A stretch of 64,000 nucleotides of DNA from Cryptococcus deneoformans JEC21 (taxonomy: Eukaryota > Basidiomycota > Tremellomycetes > Tremellales > Cryptococcaceae). The notes below the pieces were generated by a model. It made no database searches and was not told the DNA's origin. It saw nothing but the letters and a program-made list of their open reading frames with translations. Both the position numbers and the translations under genes were made by a program. Of this stretch, positions 1 through 12,101 are shown in pieces; position 1 is the first letter of the stretch; each line of letters begins with the position of its first letter. The DNA is taken from NCBI RefSeq assembly GCF_000091045.1, contig NC_006692.1, forward strand, positions 72,501-136,500, in the 5' to 3' direction.

Positions 1-363
1 TGATCAACCATTCGATCAACTCGTCCCCGTCGCCCACACTTGCAGGCTGTGTATATCCGACTTTCGCACTGGAACACCCGCTTCCTCCTCCCCCTTGCCC
101 TCCTTCTTGAGTGACACAGTAGCCAAACGTACCGAATTTGGCGCTCAAGTCCGAATTTAAAGAATATGAGATAGAAAGGAAATATATGGTTTTGATGAGG
201 GGTGCAGAGAACGTTGTCAAGAGCCTTATCGTTGTATGAGAAGTCTGTTCAGTTGGAAATGTATTATACGGGGGGGTAAGACGTACAGGCAAACGAAAGA
301 GAGTGATGAGAATATGAATCCAAGGAGCATATGCCCCTCGAGACAGTCGTCCCATCTGAACAT
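1..363 (-). CDS. SUR7/PalI (Rim9)-family membrane protein, 5' part only
   Basis: The window edge cuts this gene, leaving two exons. Exon 1 (363 down to 287) starts MFRWDDCLEG and runs into a hydrophobic segment. A GTACGT donor at 286 and an AG acceptor at 226-225 join it in frame to exon 2 (224 down to 1). Exon 2 reads LLTTFSAPLIKTIYFLSIS, then FGTFGYC, a Gly-rich stretch, CSSAKVGY and more. A first TM followed by an extracellular loop with a GYC...C...GY pattern is the signature of SUR7/PalI proteins. These are four-TM proteins of the plasma membrane: PalI/Rim9 helps alkaline-pH sensing through Rim101/PacC, and Sur7 marks eisosomes. I cannot tell which subgroup this is without the C-terminus. 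No start codon upstream of 363 was preferred because the hydrophobic segment follows directly. Confidence 0.62.
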
Positions 364-900
364 TGCCTACCTAGTCGTGAGTTGCCGAATGAATATGTTA
401 GGGAGTTGAGCACACAAAGCGAAATGGGTCACAATAGTAATCAGTCCGGTCGTCTAACAACAAATCTTTCAAATTCATCCTGATAAGAGTCATTCCAGAG
501 GTGACTGGTGATTCCTGGTCATAAGAAAGAACAATGGGCTACAGGAAAATTGATGCAGTTTCGGGTTGAATGATTTTGATGGTCGAACGGGGTTTGATGG
601 ATAAGATGTTAATTTAAGCCATGATGGCGTTCCTGCCCCGTTGACCGAACCGGGATGCATTGCATCCATGGGTTATTAATTGGCTCGCAGGAACCTGATA
701 CGTCGGTGGATGATTAGTTTGGCTACGGTTTCATCATTATTGTCGACGAAACAGAGGCTACGCGTACGTAAACAAGTCTGGCAAGTATCTGGCTGTGTAA
801 GAAAGACGACGATTAGAATTCTATCTGTATAGTGTATAAGAACTGTAATCACTAACAACCTTTCATTGTCCAGAACACAATTGCAAACTGAAAATTCCGT
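364..900. other. Intergenic, 537 bp
   Basis: It lies between the start of the SUR7/PalI-like gene and the stop of the rhamnosidase gene, both on the minus strand. Only short antisense or random frames are present, and no motif stood out. Confidence 0.6.
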
Positions 901-3765
901 CTAGGGCACAAACTCATCAGGCATGAACACACTTTGCGGCCCTCGGATACCCTTGGGTGGCCATCTCTTGTCTTTTTCATACGGCACCTTGAACCTCTTT
1001 TTCCCGCTCCCAATAACCTCATCAATCCCGTTCAAAACAACCCTCGCGCTTCCGTTGGGCGGTACTTCCGTATCAACCAACATTGTATCCCCCTCAATCT
1101 TCCACTTACACACGTAAGGTCCATAAGGCGAGTCGAAGGATGTTTGAGCAGAGGTGATCGTGCCGCCGGGCAAGGGCTTGATGAGGGCAGACTTCCAACC
1201 TGGAGAAGAAGGGGAGAGACCACCAATGTAGGTATGCATGAATTTAGCGACAGCGCCAAGGGCGTAGTGGTTGAACGAAGTCATTTGACCAGGATTGATT
1301 CGACCGTTGGGGAGCATCGAATCCCATCTCTCCCACTACTGACGCATTAGCAATTTGACTGTGTTGCGACAAAAAAGATGCTTACAATAGTAGTTGCACC
1401 CATACCCACAGAGTACAGCCACGAAGGATTATCTTTTTCTTGCAACATTCTGTACGCAATATGCTCTAGCCCATTATCGGCTAAGACAGGTAACAAAATG
1501 GGCGTCCCCGCAAAGCCCGTTGATACCTTGAAGTAAGCCCACCTTGTCAGAAACTCAAGCCTCTCCCGGGCTCGCGGAATCTGTTCTGCTTTGAGCAAAT
1601 TGAACTTGAGAACAAGAGCAAGAGCTGTCTGGGTATCCGAAACGACTCGCCCCGTGGATGTTGTATATTCTTCAAGGAAAAGCTTATGCAATCGGGTGGC
1701 ATCATCTTCGTACTTCTTCACTACCTCGGGATCCTTCTTCAGCAGTTTACCGATTTTCGCAACGAGGGACGTGACGTGGACAAGGTAGGCATTGGCCACA
1801 AAGTGTGTATCTGTACGCCCATGCGCAGGATATTGAGCTGATCACAAAAGTCAGCTTGGTTGATCATATCCCCAAAGAAGTAGCACTTGCGAGGAGCATT
1901 CGGGTCCAACCAGTCACCATACTGAGGGGCTATCTCTGACCAAAGCCCATCCTTGCCTCTCGGCACACCCTCATCCAGCCACATGCGCATGCTACCCCAT
2001 TGCTTCTCCATAATCCTTTCATCACCAAAGGTGTTGTACAAATCCCAAGGGGCGATAGCTACCACATCAGCCCAGATGGATTGGGGTTTGGGGTATTGGT
2101 CGTTGAATTTGTTGGGAGGAACATAGGGTACGACGGTAGGCGGCACGCCTTTCCATTCAATCTGTTCGGCAGCCACGTCTTGGAGCCAACCTTCAAGGAA
2201 CCCTAGTGGGATCTAGTTATTTTCATAAATGTGGGATAAGAGATAAGGCAAAAATGAAACCTACCTGAAGTGTCAAAGAGGTAATTTGCAGTCGGTGCGA
2301 ATACCTGAATATCCCCCGTCCATCCTAATCGTTCGTCCCTCTGCGGACAATCAGTCGGGACTGCAAATCCATCAGCGATCAAATCTCAACGAATGACAAT
2401 CCGAGTTACCAGAGACGAAGTTGGACATCATTCCCCATACAACATTCTCGTGCAATCTATTGACCATGTCATGACTCGATGTGAATGTCCCTGTACGACG
2501 CATATCGGAGAAAATGACAATGGCGGTAAAGTCCTCGAGGGTTGGTCTGATGCCCTCTATCTCAACGTACCTAACATATTGTTAGAGCGCGGAAATCCAA
2601 ACACATTATGCACCCACCTGAAGCCGTGGAAAGTGAACTTGGGTTCCCATCCTTTCGTCTTCCCACCCAGAATAATCTTATCATTCGGCTCCGCCGTTCT
2701 CAACGGCCTTGTTCCAAGCTCCCCATCCTCCAATACCTCTGCATGCCTCAATAATAGCTCCTTCCCTTTCAGATCCGTCTCAATCCTCAAGAATCCTACA
2801 AGGTTCTGTCCGAAATCGAGAATGGATTTGCCGGAAGGTGTCGTGATAAGTTCCACGGCTTTGACTTCCTTGACTCGCCTAATTGGTGGAGCATCGGAAG
2901 CGATGAGTTGGGCTTCCGGGAAGGAGAGGACTTCGACAGGGGAGATCTTCGCCTTGGACTCGTCGTATGTCAAATCGTACACCTCGCCGTTATAAATCTC
3001 GGAGTTCTTGATAGGCCCATCGACGCATTCCCACGTCTCATCCGTCACCACTTCAGCCTCACCATCTGTTTCGAGCTGTCCCAAGAATCCCAAGCGACTG
3101 CCCCAATTATTGCGTTTCCCAGGTCTACCAAGACGGGTAGCGTACCATCCTTCTCCGACGTACGCGGTGATCGTATTCTCGCCTTGCTGGAGGAGGGAGG
3201 TGATATCGTATATCTGATAACGGAGATGGTACTTGTACGATGTCCACCCGGGGGCCAGAATCTGGTCGCCTACCCTCTTCCCGTTGATCTCGCATTCGTA
3301 CACTCCGAGAGCAGACGCATAGAGTCGAGCTTGAATAGGAGCAGACTTGAGAACAAAGGTCTTGCGTAAACGGAAAGGCGGTTTGGGGGCGTCAACCTCT
3401 TGAGGAGGACCGGAGATAAATTTAGCTTTCCACTCTCCTCGGTCAAGCAGAGCAGCTTCGAGTGTGATCCCAGCCCAGTTTGTTGTCGACCCATCGGTAC
3501 CTGTTGAACGAACTTTGACCTCCACGATCTCTCTCGATTGAATAGATTTCGACGGCCAAGAAACGAGGACGGACTGCTCAGACTTGACAATGTAGTGCTC
3601 GGCCTGATGATTCCCAGGATGGGTGATGATAAGCTCGTAAGAAGCTTGTTTCCAGTCTTTGAGCGTTGTCGAACCGAATCGCCATGTCAGGCGAGGAGTA
3701 GGATGGGCGATACCGAAGCCGGATTCGTGACGTTCAGCTTGTAAGCTGACGATGGTCACCGACAT
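901..3765 (-). CDS. Alpha-L-rhamnosidase, glycoside hydrolase family 78, intracellular
   Basis: Predicted to release terminal alpha-L-rhamnose from plant glycosides or pectin side chains. The first exon (about 3765-2606) encodes the N-terminal Ig-like domain and the Bac_rhamnosid_N beta-sandwich, with landmarks FRLRKTFVL, ASALGVYECEINGKRVGD, LAPGWTSY and the GEGWYATRLG loop. Later exons carry the (alpha/alpha)6 catalytic barrel. RDERLGWTGDIQVFAPTANY, near 2350-2280, contains the conserved acidic residues of the active site, and WADVVAIAPWDLYNTFGD and MTSFNHYALGAVAKFM follow. The C-terminal beta domain ends ...FMPDEFVP with TAG at 901-903. The protein should be roughly 850-900 aa, normal for the family. 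It starts MSVTIVSLQAERHESGFG, with no signal peptide, so it probably acts inside the cell on imported glycosides. Several short introns interrupt the 3' half. The family is much more common in bacteria and filamentous fungi than in yeasts. Confidence 0.93.
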
Positions 3766-4643
3766 GTTGTGAGTGGATAGGTGGCCAGCTCATGACTCGG
3801 AACCGCTTTGATTTATAAGCCATGACCATGTAAAACGTTCTCAAGGTGAACACTTGCGAATGTCGGGTGGATGTTTGGACTCGGTGCTTCGGGAAAAGAA
3901 GCTTGCGGAGAAGACCATCATCGGTTCATGTTCTTACCGTTCTCGTGTGTTTTTCATTCCTTTCGTTTCTTCACAGTTGCTCCTTGAGGATACACTCAGA
4001 TATTCGAAGGAGGACAATTGCTACCCAATTATTTACACAGCATACCGTCACGAGGTCCTTCCATCCCTGCTTCCCCAGTTGTCCAAAAACAGTGGGTACT
4101 TTTCTTCTTCAGTATAGTGAGGACGGGCATCTCCGAACTTCGCTTCATCGCATTCGATTTCAGCTGCTGGGAAGAATCCACCTTCGCTGTTGTACGTCTG
4201 TATCAGGAGGTGTCTTAGTCAAATAGTAGTACGGTTCAATTCATGCGATCCTCTTCCTAACTTCTCGGTACCCTTACCGTTACTGAAATAAGTACCAGGC
4301 AGATGATTATTCGTGGATGACTAATCTGCCCCTCTTCATTTGCATATGTTGTTGCGCAAGCTTCGGGGAGTGTTAAAACCATCAAACGCGTTCAGTGTTT
4401 TAGAATGTGCTTTCGGTAGAAGTTGTGAATAAATCACATAGCGTGACAACAGACCTTACTTGTACCGGCCTTCGTCGACATCGACGGATAGGCAAAAGAT
4501 ACAATAAGAATGGCGGAAGACTCCGTGTACATACGTAGACAAGCAATGGTACAGATCTATGATCTAATTGTACAGACCAGAGTAGGGCATAGCAGGAAAA
4601 TCGTCATTACTTCAACAATTTCGCTTCTTTCTTCTTTCTTAGC
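3766..4643. other. Intergenic, 878 bp
   Basis: This is the upstream region of the rhamnosidase gene and the 3' flank of the acyl-CoA oxidase gene. Overlapping plus-strand frames at 3846-4226 lack any recognisable domain and are judged non-coding. A poly-pyrimidine run of TTCTTTC type near 4620-4650 lies just past the oxidase stop. Confidence 0.5.
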
Positions 4644-7600
4644 TCAATAATCTTCTTTCCTTACTTTGCCCTCCTTCCCCTTCGCCGCCTCCCTTCTCTC
4701 CTCTTCAATCTCCTTCAACTCATCATCCAATCCCATTGCCTGCTCGGGGTCCTCCATCTCTGCATTCTGTCTCTCCAAGAGCGGCTTGATGAGTCGTGTG
4801 AAGTACGGGTGTTCCTTGGGCAGAGGGTTGGCCGCTTGTACTTGCGAAAAGTAAGATTCGTAGACCGAACCGTCATATTTGCCCAGGGGTGAGTTGAGGA
4901 TGTGGTCGCTAAGGGCAAAAGCATCGACGAGTGGAACTGTACAGGGCAACCTGTTTAGCAAGTATATATTTGGGTATGAAGGTCTTGAGCAACGCTCACC
5001 TGCTATAGTGCGGACCTCAGCACAGAGGCCGTCAACGCTCGTCTGGACCTTGTCCATCTGTTCAGCTGTGAAGTAGCCGTCTACCAAGCATGTTAGTGCA
5101 GCTCCGCTTGAAGCAGTGAATAAAACACATACATTTCAGGAAGTAGCCCTGTTGCTCTTCAATCTGCCAAAGACCATACAACTTTGCCACCGTCCTCAAG
5201 ATTTCCGTCTCAGCACTTTCCTCCATATCTTCCACAGCCTCCTTGAACATTGTAAAAATATACCCCACGGTATGCACCTTTGCAGCGATAAACCTTGACT
5301 GAGAGCACATCTCCATAGCGACTTCCTTGGATTTGCCAGCCTTGAGGTAGGAGACGTACTCCTCAGCAGCTTTTTTGATAACGTTCGCTGCAACGCAGTT
5401 CCAGGCGCGTTTAATGTCGGAGAGGGTGAGGGACGAATCGGATTTGGCGGTGAGGATGGATCGGTCATTGAGGTACGCAACTCCAGAGACAAGGTGTTTG
5501 CCTTTGATGGCGGCTTTGATGAGGTTAGATGGATGATCACTGGGGGTATTCAACATAACTTACCTCCCCAAGCCCCTACGAGTGAACGGCCGGCCTGCAA
5601 GCTCAAGATAGTGTTGTCACCTTCCCAAGTACTACATCCTGTTAGCATGCGGATACTGGGAGTGAGTAGAGTTTTAATTCACCATTGAACAGCGAAGTCA
5701 GCGTACATGGTAGGGAAGTTTGAGTAACTAAATATGATCAATCACGTCGAGACGGAGAGGAACGAAATAGCTTACGCTGAGTACCCATGACCACCGCAGG
5801 ACTGTCTGCACTTGTCTATGGTATCTAGACAGGCCCAAGTACAGAACGCCTTGACGTGATGTCAGCTTTCGATCCAAATATTGTCATTCTCTACGAACAT
5901 ACCTTGAGGCCAGCAGAAGTAGCGTGAGTCTCCTTGAGCTTGTCGAGAATCTCGTTCAAATTCGGCTTTGAGATTGTCAGCTACCATTCTTGATTGGAAT
6001 AGGACGGATATACATCAGAGGGATCCATCGTGTCCAAAGATTGGGTCATGTCCTCATACATCTTTGTCAATTTCAATCCAGTGAACCCAATGGCGATAGC
6101 TTGGGCTAGAAGGGGCTGTACCGTTTGGTCAGCACTACAGTACGTGTATGCAAAGGTCAAAAGGGACATGCCATTAAGCGTCGTTGATGGATGGGGTAAT
6201 CCAAGATCTGAGTCTCGAGTTGGTTTTTGCCAGTCGCGAACTGTCGGCGAACAGCGGCGTAACGGACAGCAATCGTTAGAGCCTAAAAGATGGGTTAAAA
6301 CGGATTACGTCGAGATGACGGAAGACATACTTTTTTTGCAGAGTTGCTTGAATCAGTCACCATAGACGTTCGTCCGCCAAGGAGAGCACCATATGTCAAT
6401 TGGGCAAGAGCCTATGGAATGGATGGTATCAGCAAATGAGGTTAGAAATATAGAGAGAAAACATACAGGCTCAGTGACGACACCGTCCCTTGACACTTGA
6501 GTGTGTTTCATGAGCATGTGTGCTCGCGGAACACGGACGTAAGTGAACTGGATGTAACCGTTGTCTGTGACAGATTAGCTTGTATACCGTCACAGATCAG
6601 GATTCGAGCTTACCGATACCGTCTCTGCCCATCTTCTTTCCAATATCACCGATAGTGATGCCCGGCAGCAATTGGAAAGTCCTACACATTCTCATCAGCG
6701 TCAATTTACCATCACCGAAGAAACCAACTTACTTGGTATCTCTCAGTTGAGTTACAAAAGTCTTCACGCCATACTTCTTTCCATCCACGATCATCTGCGC
6801 AAACACAGCAGCATGTGTGGCCGTACTAGCGGCGCCACCGATCCACCATTTGGTCGCTCCAAGATGAGGAGTGTGGATGATGAATTCATCGGTCTCGCGG
6901 TCGAATGTGGCGGTGGTTTCGAGGCCGGCGACGTTGGAACCATGTGCGAGCTCGGTCATGGCAAAGCAGCCGATGACGCCGTTGAGCCCTAGTACACCGC
7001 GATCGATCCAGTAGCCTAGCAAATCAAGAGAGTCAGCAAGTTCTGAAAGAAGTGATGGCGACCAGAGACGCACTAAGCTGGTTGGGCGTAGCACCGCTTC
7101 GAAGAGCGCCCAAGAATAGGCCGTACGCAACACCAAACCTAGTCCAAAATGAGGGGTCCGCAATCCCAATTAGCTACAAGTAATGTCAGCCATCATAATT
7201 GCAAAATAAAATTCGCCTAGTCCCGCTACGACACTAGCCTAAAGGGCCTACCTGCATTCTTAGATTGAAGACTTCAAGACTCTCGTTCGTCACAAAGTAT
7301 ACCATGGAGGCGAACTTCTCCATAGTACGTTCTCGAAGTTCATCCTTGCTAAGGTCATGAATATCGGAGAGCTTAAAAGCAGGATGTCTTGCAATCTTGG
7401 CGTAAGGTACATCAGCCCGTTGTCGTTGGCCGAAAGACGGAAAGTGACGTCGACTTACCTCAGCCATGAATCTTTCCTTCAAGACCAAGGCTTTTTCGGA
7501 TCCATGCATCTTGATTGAAAGCTTCCGTACGTTGAATGGAGGATTGGCCCGCTCCTATGTTAGGTTAGATGATGGCAAGGACGAACGTGACGCAATGAGA

Positions 7601-7705
7601 ACATACCATGGCGAGCGTCTCGACCTGGCCAAGAGACATGTCAGTGACTCTCGAAAACAAATTTCGGTAGCTTACAGTGGTAGGTTTTGGTCTTGGGAAT
7701 GCCAT
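4644..7705 (-). CDS. Acyl-CoA oxidase (peroxisomal beta-oxidation)
   Basis: This enzyme catalyses the first, FAD-dependent step of peroxisomal fatty-acid beta-oxidation: acyl-CoA to trans-2-enoyl-CoA, giving H2O2. The start MAFPRPKPT at 7705 is followed by a GTAAGC intron, a tiny exon, and then [17 protein letters not shown]. Recognisable parts in order are the N-terminal helical domain, [20 protein letters not shown] with TELAHGSN (FAD/substrate loop), ATKWWIGG, the [16 protein letters not shown] segment, [21 protein letters not shown], the [16 protein letters not shown]-binding signature, and the ACOX C-terminal helical domain. The protein ends [10 protein letters not shown], so no SKL-type PTS1 is visible. 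Many fungal acyl-CoA oxidases lack PTS1 and are imported through an alternative Pex5 interaction. About ten short introns split the gene. Its neighbours on the same strand are other catabolic enzymes, but nothing shows shared control. Confidence 0.93.
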
Positions 7706-8662
7706 CTTATGGTGTATATTATGATGAAAGATAAACAGAATCAAAAAGGGATTTGTTTGCCATCTTTAAGATCTTTTCGAGTCTAGGAGAGCTCTGACGA
7801 TCACCCGGCAATCTACCACAGCGCTTTAGCCGGAAAAGTGTCTTACGTAACACAAAACCTCTGTGTCCCTAATAAGGCTCGACGCGTTGAAGGGAGGAGT
7901 AGCAGCAGCACTGGCAGTCTGCTTCATTATCATTAATTATAAGATGTCTACCAATAAACGAAACCACGCAGTATCCTGAATTTTTACTGCCGGGTCAGTT
8001 TGACGAAGTCGAAGGGAAAGTTGCCAAGTTTTACACTTCCTTATGGAGGAGGGTAAAGTGCCGAAGTTTGCGAAGGACCCGGCGTGCGTGAAAAAGCTCT
8101 TCGCATTGCGAAATCCGGTCCTCTGAAATTCAACAATCCGCCTATCAAGACCATTCATTTTCCCAGCCGTATCACACCTACGATCCGGAAACTGTATGTG
8201 TCCCTTCTTCCATATCTCTTCCATCTTATTTCCCACGAGGAGTTCACGGCCGCTATTACCAAGCAAAGTTACCCTTCAGTTTTTCCACAACATCACACAG
8301 GCTAATATTCTTCTACCAGGGAAAGCCGGTTGCTTATTCAACAACGTCAAAGCAGCTCATTTTAAAGCCTCGACCCCTAGCTAATCTCTCTCTTACCGGG
8401 GACAGGAGCTGGTAAATAAAACATAAGTGGTCAAAAATAGCGCTCAATTGCCCAGAAGTATGTTTCCCTTTCTATCACCTATACTTTATTATCTTCCCCC
8501 ACACATAATGCAGAGCATGACGAGGCATCATATACATGCGCAGATACATCAAAATCTGCTTAAAGGGACCATCAAGTTAATATTGTTCATTTACCAGAAA
8601 AGGTGTGAAACTGACAAACAGACATATCCGACAATGGCGTAGAACGAAACTCACCAAAAACA
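7706..8662. other. Intergenic, about 950 bp
   Basis: This holds the acyl-CoA oxidase promoter and the 3' flank of the FAD monooxygenase gene. The frames at 7937-8642 on either strand have no domain or codon pattern suggesting a gene. Nothing else was seen. Confidence 0.5.
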
Positions 8663-9979
8663 TTAACTGGGTACAACTACACTCTCCTTGGTCACATCGT
8701 AGCTCATCAACGCATCGTCTTTCATGTAACCACCCTTCGTGAGGAGATACGCCCACATTCCCCACTTCTTGATAAACCATTCCAAGCCCGTCATCCCTTC
8801 CTGCCTCGAACTCCCACTCGCCTTGGTGAGCGATTCGACGATCTCAAACCTCTTCTTCCTCTTCTTCTCGAACTGCTCAAACAATTTCTCATAACCCTTC
8901 CCGACCGCTTCTTCATTGGAGAGAAACATAGATAGGAGACCGCCGTCTTCGAAAGCTTGGGCTGCACCTTGACCGCCTGAAGGTGGGATGGCATGTGCCG
9001 CATCACCTATCAAACAGATTCTCTTCGAATGCCAAGTCGGGAGACGAGGGATTTGGTACGGGGCCCAAACTCTTGCTTGTCCAGCTTCCTCGCTAGCAAC
9101 CTTTAACAAGCTCTGGAGGGTCTCGTTCTGAACATCCTTATAGTCCTCTTTGATCCCTTTGATAGCGTCGCCGCTTTCTTCATACTCTCTCCATCCAGAC
9201 CTAGTCCTATCCGGTACAGACTTTTGGGCGGCCCAGCCGATGCTTTCGCCAGAAAAGTCGCAGGGAACAAGCATGACCATGCCGGGACGGGTGTAAATAA
9301 ATGCGGGGAGGGTCATGTAGGGAGGGATGTCCAGTGAAGAGCGAGAGACTTCGCCGCCAATGCCTGCGAGGCCGGCGTACGTAGGCGTAGGGGGGTCAGG
9401 GAGAAGATAGTTTCGGAGGCGAGAGTGAATACCGTCACAGCCGACTAGGATGTCACCTGGGAAACGTTAGGAAATGGGTCTATAACACGGTTTGGATGTG
9501 TACTTACCTGATGTTCGAGTACCATCTTCGAAATGGATCATTACTCCCGTCTCACTCTCGTCGATGCTCTTCCAGATCATCCCGTATTTGAAGTCAATCT
9601 TATCGCTTGCCGCACACGCCTCCAAAAGCTTTTTGTGCAAGATAGGCCTCTTAATTCGGAGCGCCTTGTATCCCCATCTCTCTTGATCACCCTGGGCGAA
9701 TCCACCGAGCTTCATCCCGTCCTCTGAATAAAAGTTCAGTTTCTCAAAGCTGAAACCATTGTCCTTGATCTCTTCGTAGACGCCTACAAGCTTGTCAAGG
9801 ACGCGAAGAGCGTTGGGAGCCAGCATCAGGGCGCCGCCAATGTCGCCCGGATCAGAACGGAGCTCAAAGATGGTTGACCGGATACCGGATTTGGAGAGGG
9901 CGAGGGCGAAGCAAGTGCCCGCAAGACCGCCACCTAGGATGAGGACGTGAGAAGGTATCTTGGATCGTTCCTGGGCCAT
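8663..9979 (-). CDS. FAD-dependent aromatic monooxygenase (salicylate hydroxylase-like)
   Basis: A class A flavoprotein monooxygenase that likely hydroxylates an aromatic or related substrate using NAD(P)H and O2. Exon 1 begins MAQERSKIPSHVLILGGGLAG, the GxGxxG Rossmann fingerprint that binds the ADP part of FAD. After one intron (about 9515-9460) exon 2 gives the DG motif, GCDGIHSRLRNYLLPDP. Further on is the GDAAHAIPPSGGQGAAQAFED motif near the C-terminal third, which contacts the FAD ribityl chain. All three class A motifs are present and in the usual order, and the protein of about 415 aa is family-typical. There is no signal peptide and no evident TM. The substrate cannot be told from sequence. 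Alternatives within the same fold are zeaxanthin epoxidase-like and kynurenine monooxygenase-like enzymes. Confidence 0.9.
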
Positions 9980-10883
9980 CGTGCAAGGTTAAAATAATGT
10001 TAAATGGTTGAAGCGAGAGGATGTAAAAGAGACGAGCATCCTCTCAGCTATATAAACACTTGCAAGGGCGGCCACATGGCCGAGGTAAAGATCGGTTCCC
10101 ATCTCGCTCCCCCGAAAGGGGCAAGTAGAAAATAAATGGCAGGGGGAAGGGGAGAATAACGCAATCGATTACGCCGTGCCTTCTTCTTGTACCTATGGAT
10201 TATTAACCTTAAAAATATTATCTCCTCTTGCTTCAACCTTGCGAACATGATAAAACGTAGGACGACGACATCTTGCGTGGGTCTCGACAAGCAGGCCAAG
10301 ATACGTATTCCCATACATTTGCTAGATGTAGGTGGGGGGGGGGGGGGGGGGNNNNNNNNNNNNNNNNNNNNNNNNNNNNNNNNNNNNNNNNNNNNNNNNN
10401 NNNNNNNNNNNNNNNNNNNNCGGGGGGGGTTTGGGGGGGGGGAGATTATCTATATACTTTGATGACAACAAGTCACTTGTCAAGCGATCACGTTTTATGC
10501 CAAAGCACATGAAGTTACATAATACGGTGATAAGATTTATTATTTAGCAAGCCGTGCGTTTTTTTCTTTAACATGATGTCTTTATCTACATGATTATAGT
10601 GTTATTGTACCGCAGATGAGTAGGGTTCAGGAAAGTCGCTTGTCGTCAAATGAAAGGAAGTGTAGATCGAAGAAAGTTGTTAATAAGAACCCGGCCTGCG
10701 AATCTACGTGAATGTTGTCACTACGATAGGAACATCTGCATAATTGCTGAACATAAGTCATCTCTTGTTCGTGTACATTGCGACATTATCACTCATTTTC
10801 ATCTACTATCATACATATTCTCTTCTCTTTCCTAGCACCGGTTTCTTTCGTCACAGTTTCGGCCACCAACTGCCACTCATGGA
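9980..10883. other. Intergenic, about 900 bp, containing an assembly gap
   Basis: This separates the FAD monooxygenase start from the opsin stop. It contains the poly-G/N gap listed separately. No supportable gene lies on either side of the gap; frames crossing the N run are artefacts. Confidence 0.6.
10334..10442. repeat. Poly-G tract interrupted by a run of 69 N (assembly gap)
   Basis: A G homopolymer of about 18 nt (10334-10351) runs straight into N at 10352-10420. On the other side are two more G runs, of 8 and 9-10, separated by TTT. The gap almost certainly reflects failed sequencing through a long G-rich, quadruplex-prone tract, so the true length is unknown. Confidence 0.9.
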
Positions 10884-12101
10884 CTAGTCAGAACCAACGC
10901 TGGTAACAGCCCCATAGATACCTCGACCATCGGGTCCGGCACCTTCAGGGTCTTCAGCCCACCAAGCAGGCAAGGTCCAAGGACCCTCCTCATCGCTCTT
11001 GTGAAGCAACAAAAGAAGGTGAGTGAAACCGATCTTGGCGGCAACGTCCATGATACCGTAGCTGATGATCTCAGCGTTAACACTGATGAGGTTAATGCCG
11101 TCAGTGAGGATCCAGATGACGCCTTGGCCGATGTGAATCCTGTGAATGGTTGATTAGTGGCGATTGCAAGGAAAGTGTTGATGACATACAAGATGATCAT
11201 GGAGGAGAGAAGGTAGAACAAGCCTTGAGTAGGGCGAGCTCTGTGAACGGAGGCTAAGTGGATGTCAGTCTATGTGAAAGATTGACAATGCTGCTGCAGA
11301 ATGGGAAAGAGCTTACCTTTTCGACCTTTGGCGAGAAGCACGGTCCAGACGGCCAAGAATGCAAGATCGGCAACTGCGAACCAAGCCCACTTGGTCCCCG
11401 CACCTTTCCCGTGCTTACCCCACGGCCAACCGCCACCGACACTTGCAGCCCAAGCAGAGTATACTACAACCAACTGGGCGAGAGCGGCACTCAACGCTGT
11501 AGCGGGACTGACTCCTGCCAAGCGAGAAAGAGCAAGAATGGTGAGAGGACCAGTGATGGCAGCGTCAATGTAGCGGATCGAGAATACTTGACGGAAGAAG
11601 TGAACGAGAGGTTCGTGGTGACCGGGAGGACCGTAAATGGGAACAAAGGTGGATCCGATATGGGTCGCCAAGGACATGTAGGTTAAGGCGGAGACGGTGA
11701 GGATGACGGCAGAGATACTACAGCAAACATGTTAATGGCTTCACTTTGTTATATAGAAAGATTGAACTCACCCATGGAATAAACGGTTCTTCTTCTGAGT
11801 CCTACTAGTTAAGACCAATGCAACCACCAAACCGGCGATGAACAATGCAGTGAATACCCAGACTGAGACATGGCCGACACGAGTGGCATGTAAAAACCTT
11901 GGGGTAGCTGATGGCTGCAAAATCAAAGCAGAGTCAGTACAAGCTCTCACAGTCAGGACAGTACAGAGTGGCGCTTACGAAAGGTGCGGTGGGCAAGGGC
12001 AAATGGTGAGAATGGTGAGGACCCGGGTGGTGGGTGTTTGTGCCCCCGGGAGGGTTGACAGAAATGGTAGTGGTAGGCCTGAACTCTGCGAAGTAATCCA
12101 T
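10884..12101 (-). CDS. OPS1: Microbial (type I) opsin, retinal-binding seven-TM protein
   Basis: A bacteriorhodopsin-family membrane protein. The start at 12101 reads MDYFAEFRPTTTISV, followed by a His/Pro-rich N-terminal tail; introns then split the seven helices. Helix C contains FSIRYIDAAITGPLTILAL, aligning with the bacteriorhodopsin helix C RYADW...TP motif: the counter-ion Asp is kept (about residue 140). The position of the cytoplasmic proton donor (Asp96 in bacteriorhodopsin) is Ala (about residue 151). Helix G contains SYGIMDVAAKIGFTHLLLLL, with the Asp and the Schiff-base Lys of the D-x-x-x-K motif, so retinal should bind. The stop is TAG at 10884-10886 after ...GAVTSVGSD. Opsin-related Hsp30/Yro2 proteins lack this Lys, so this is a true opsin. 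The gene symbol follows the Cryptococcus opsin and is a family-level assignment. A photosensory or weak-pump role is inferred. Confidence 0.92.

Noticed and set aside
11258..11686. 142-aa plus-strand frame
   Set aside because: Antisense to opsin helices C-F.
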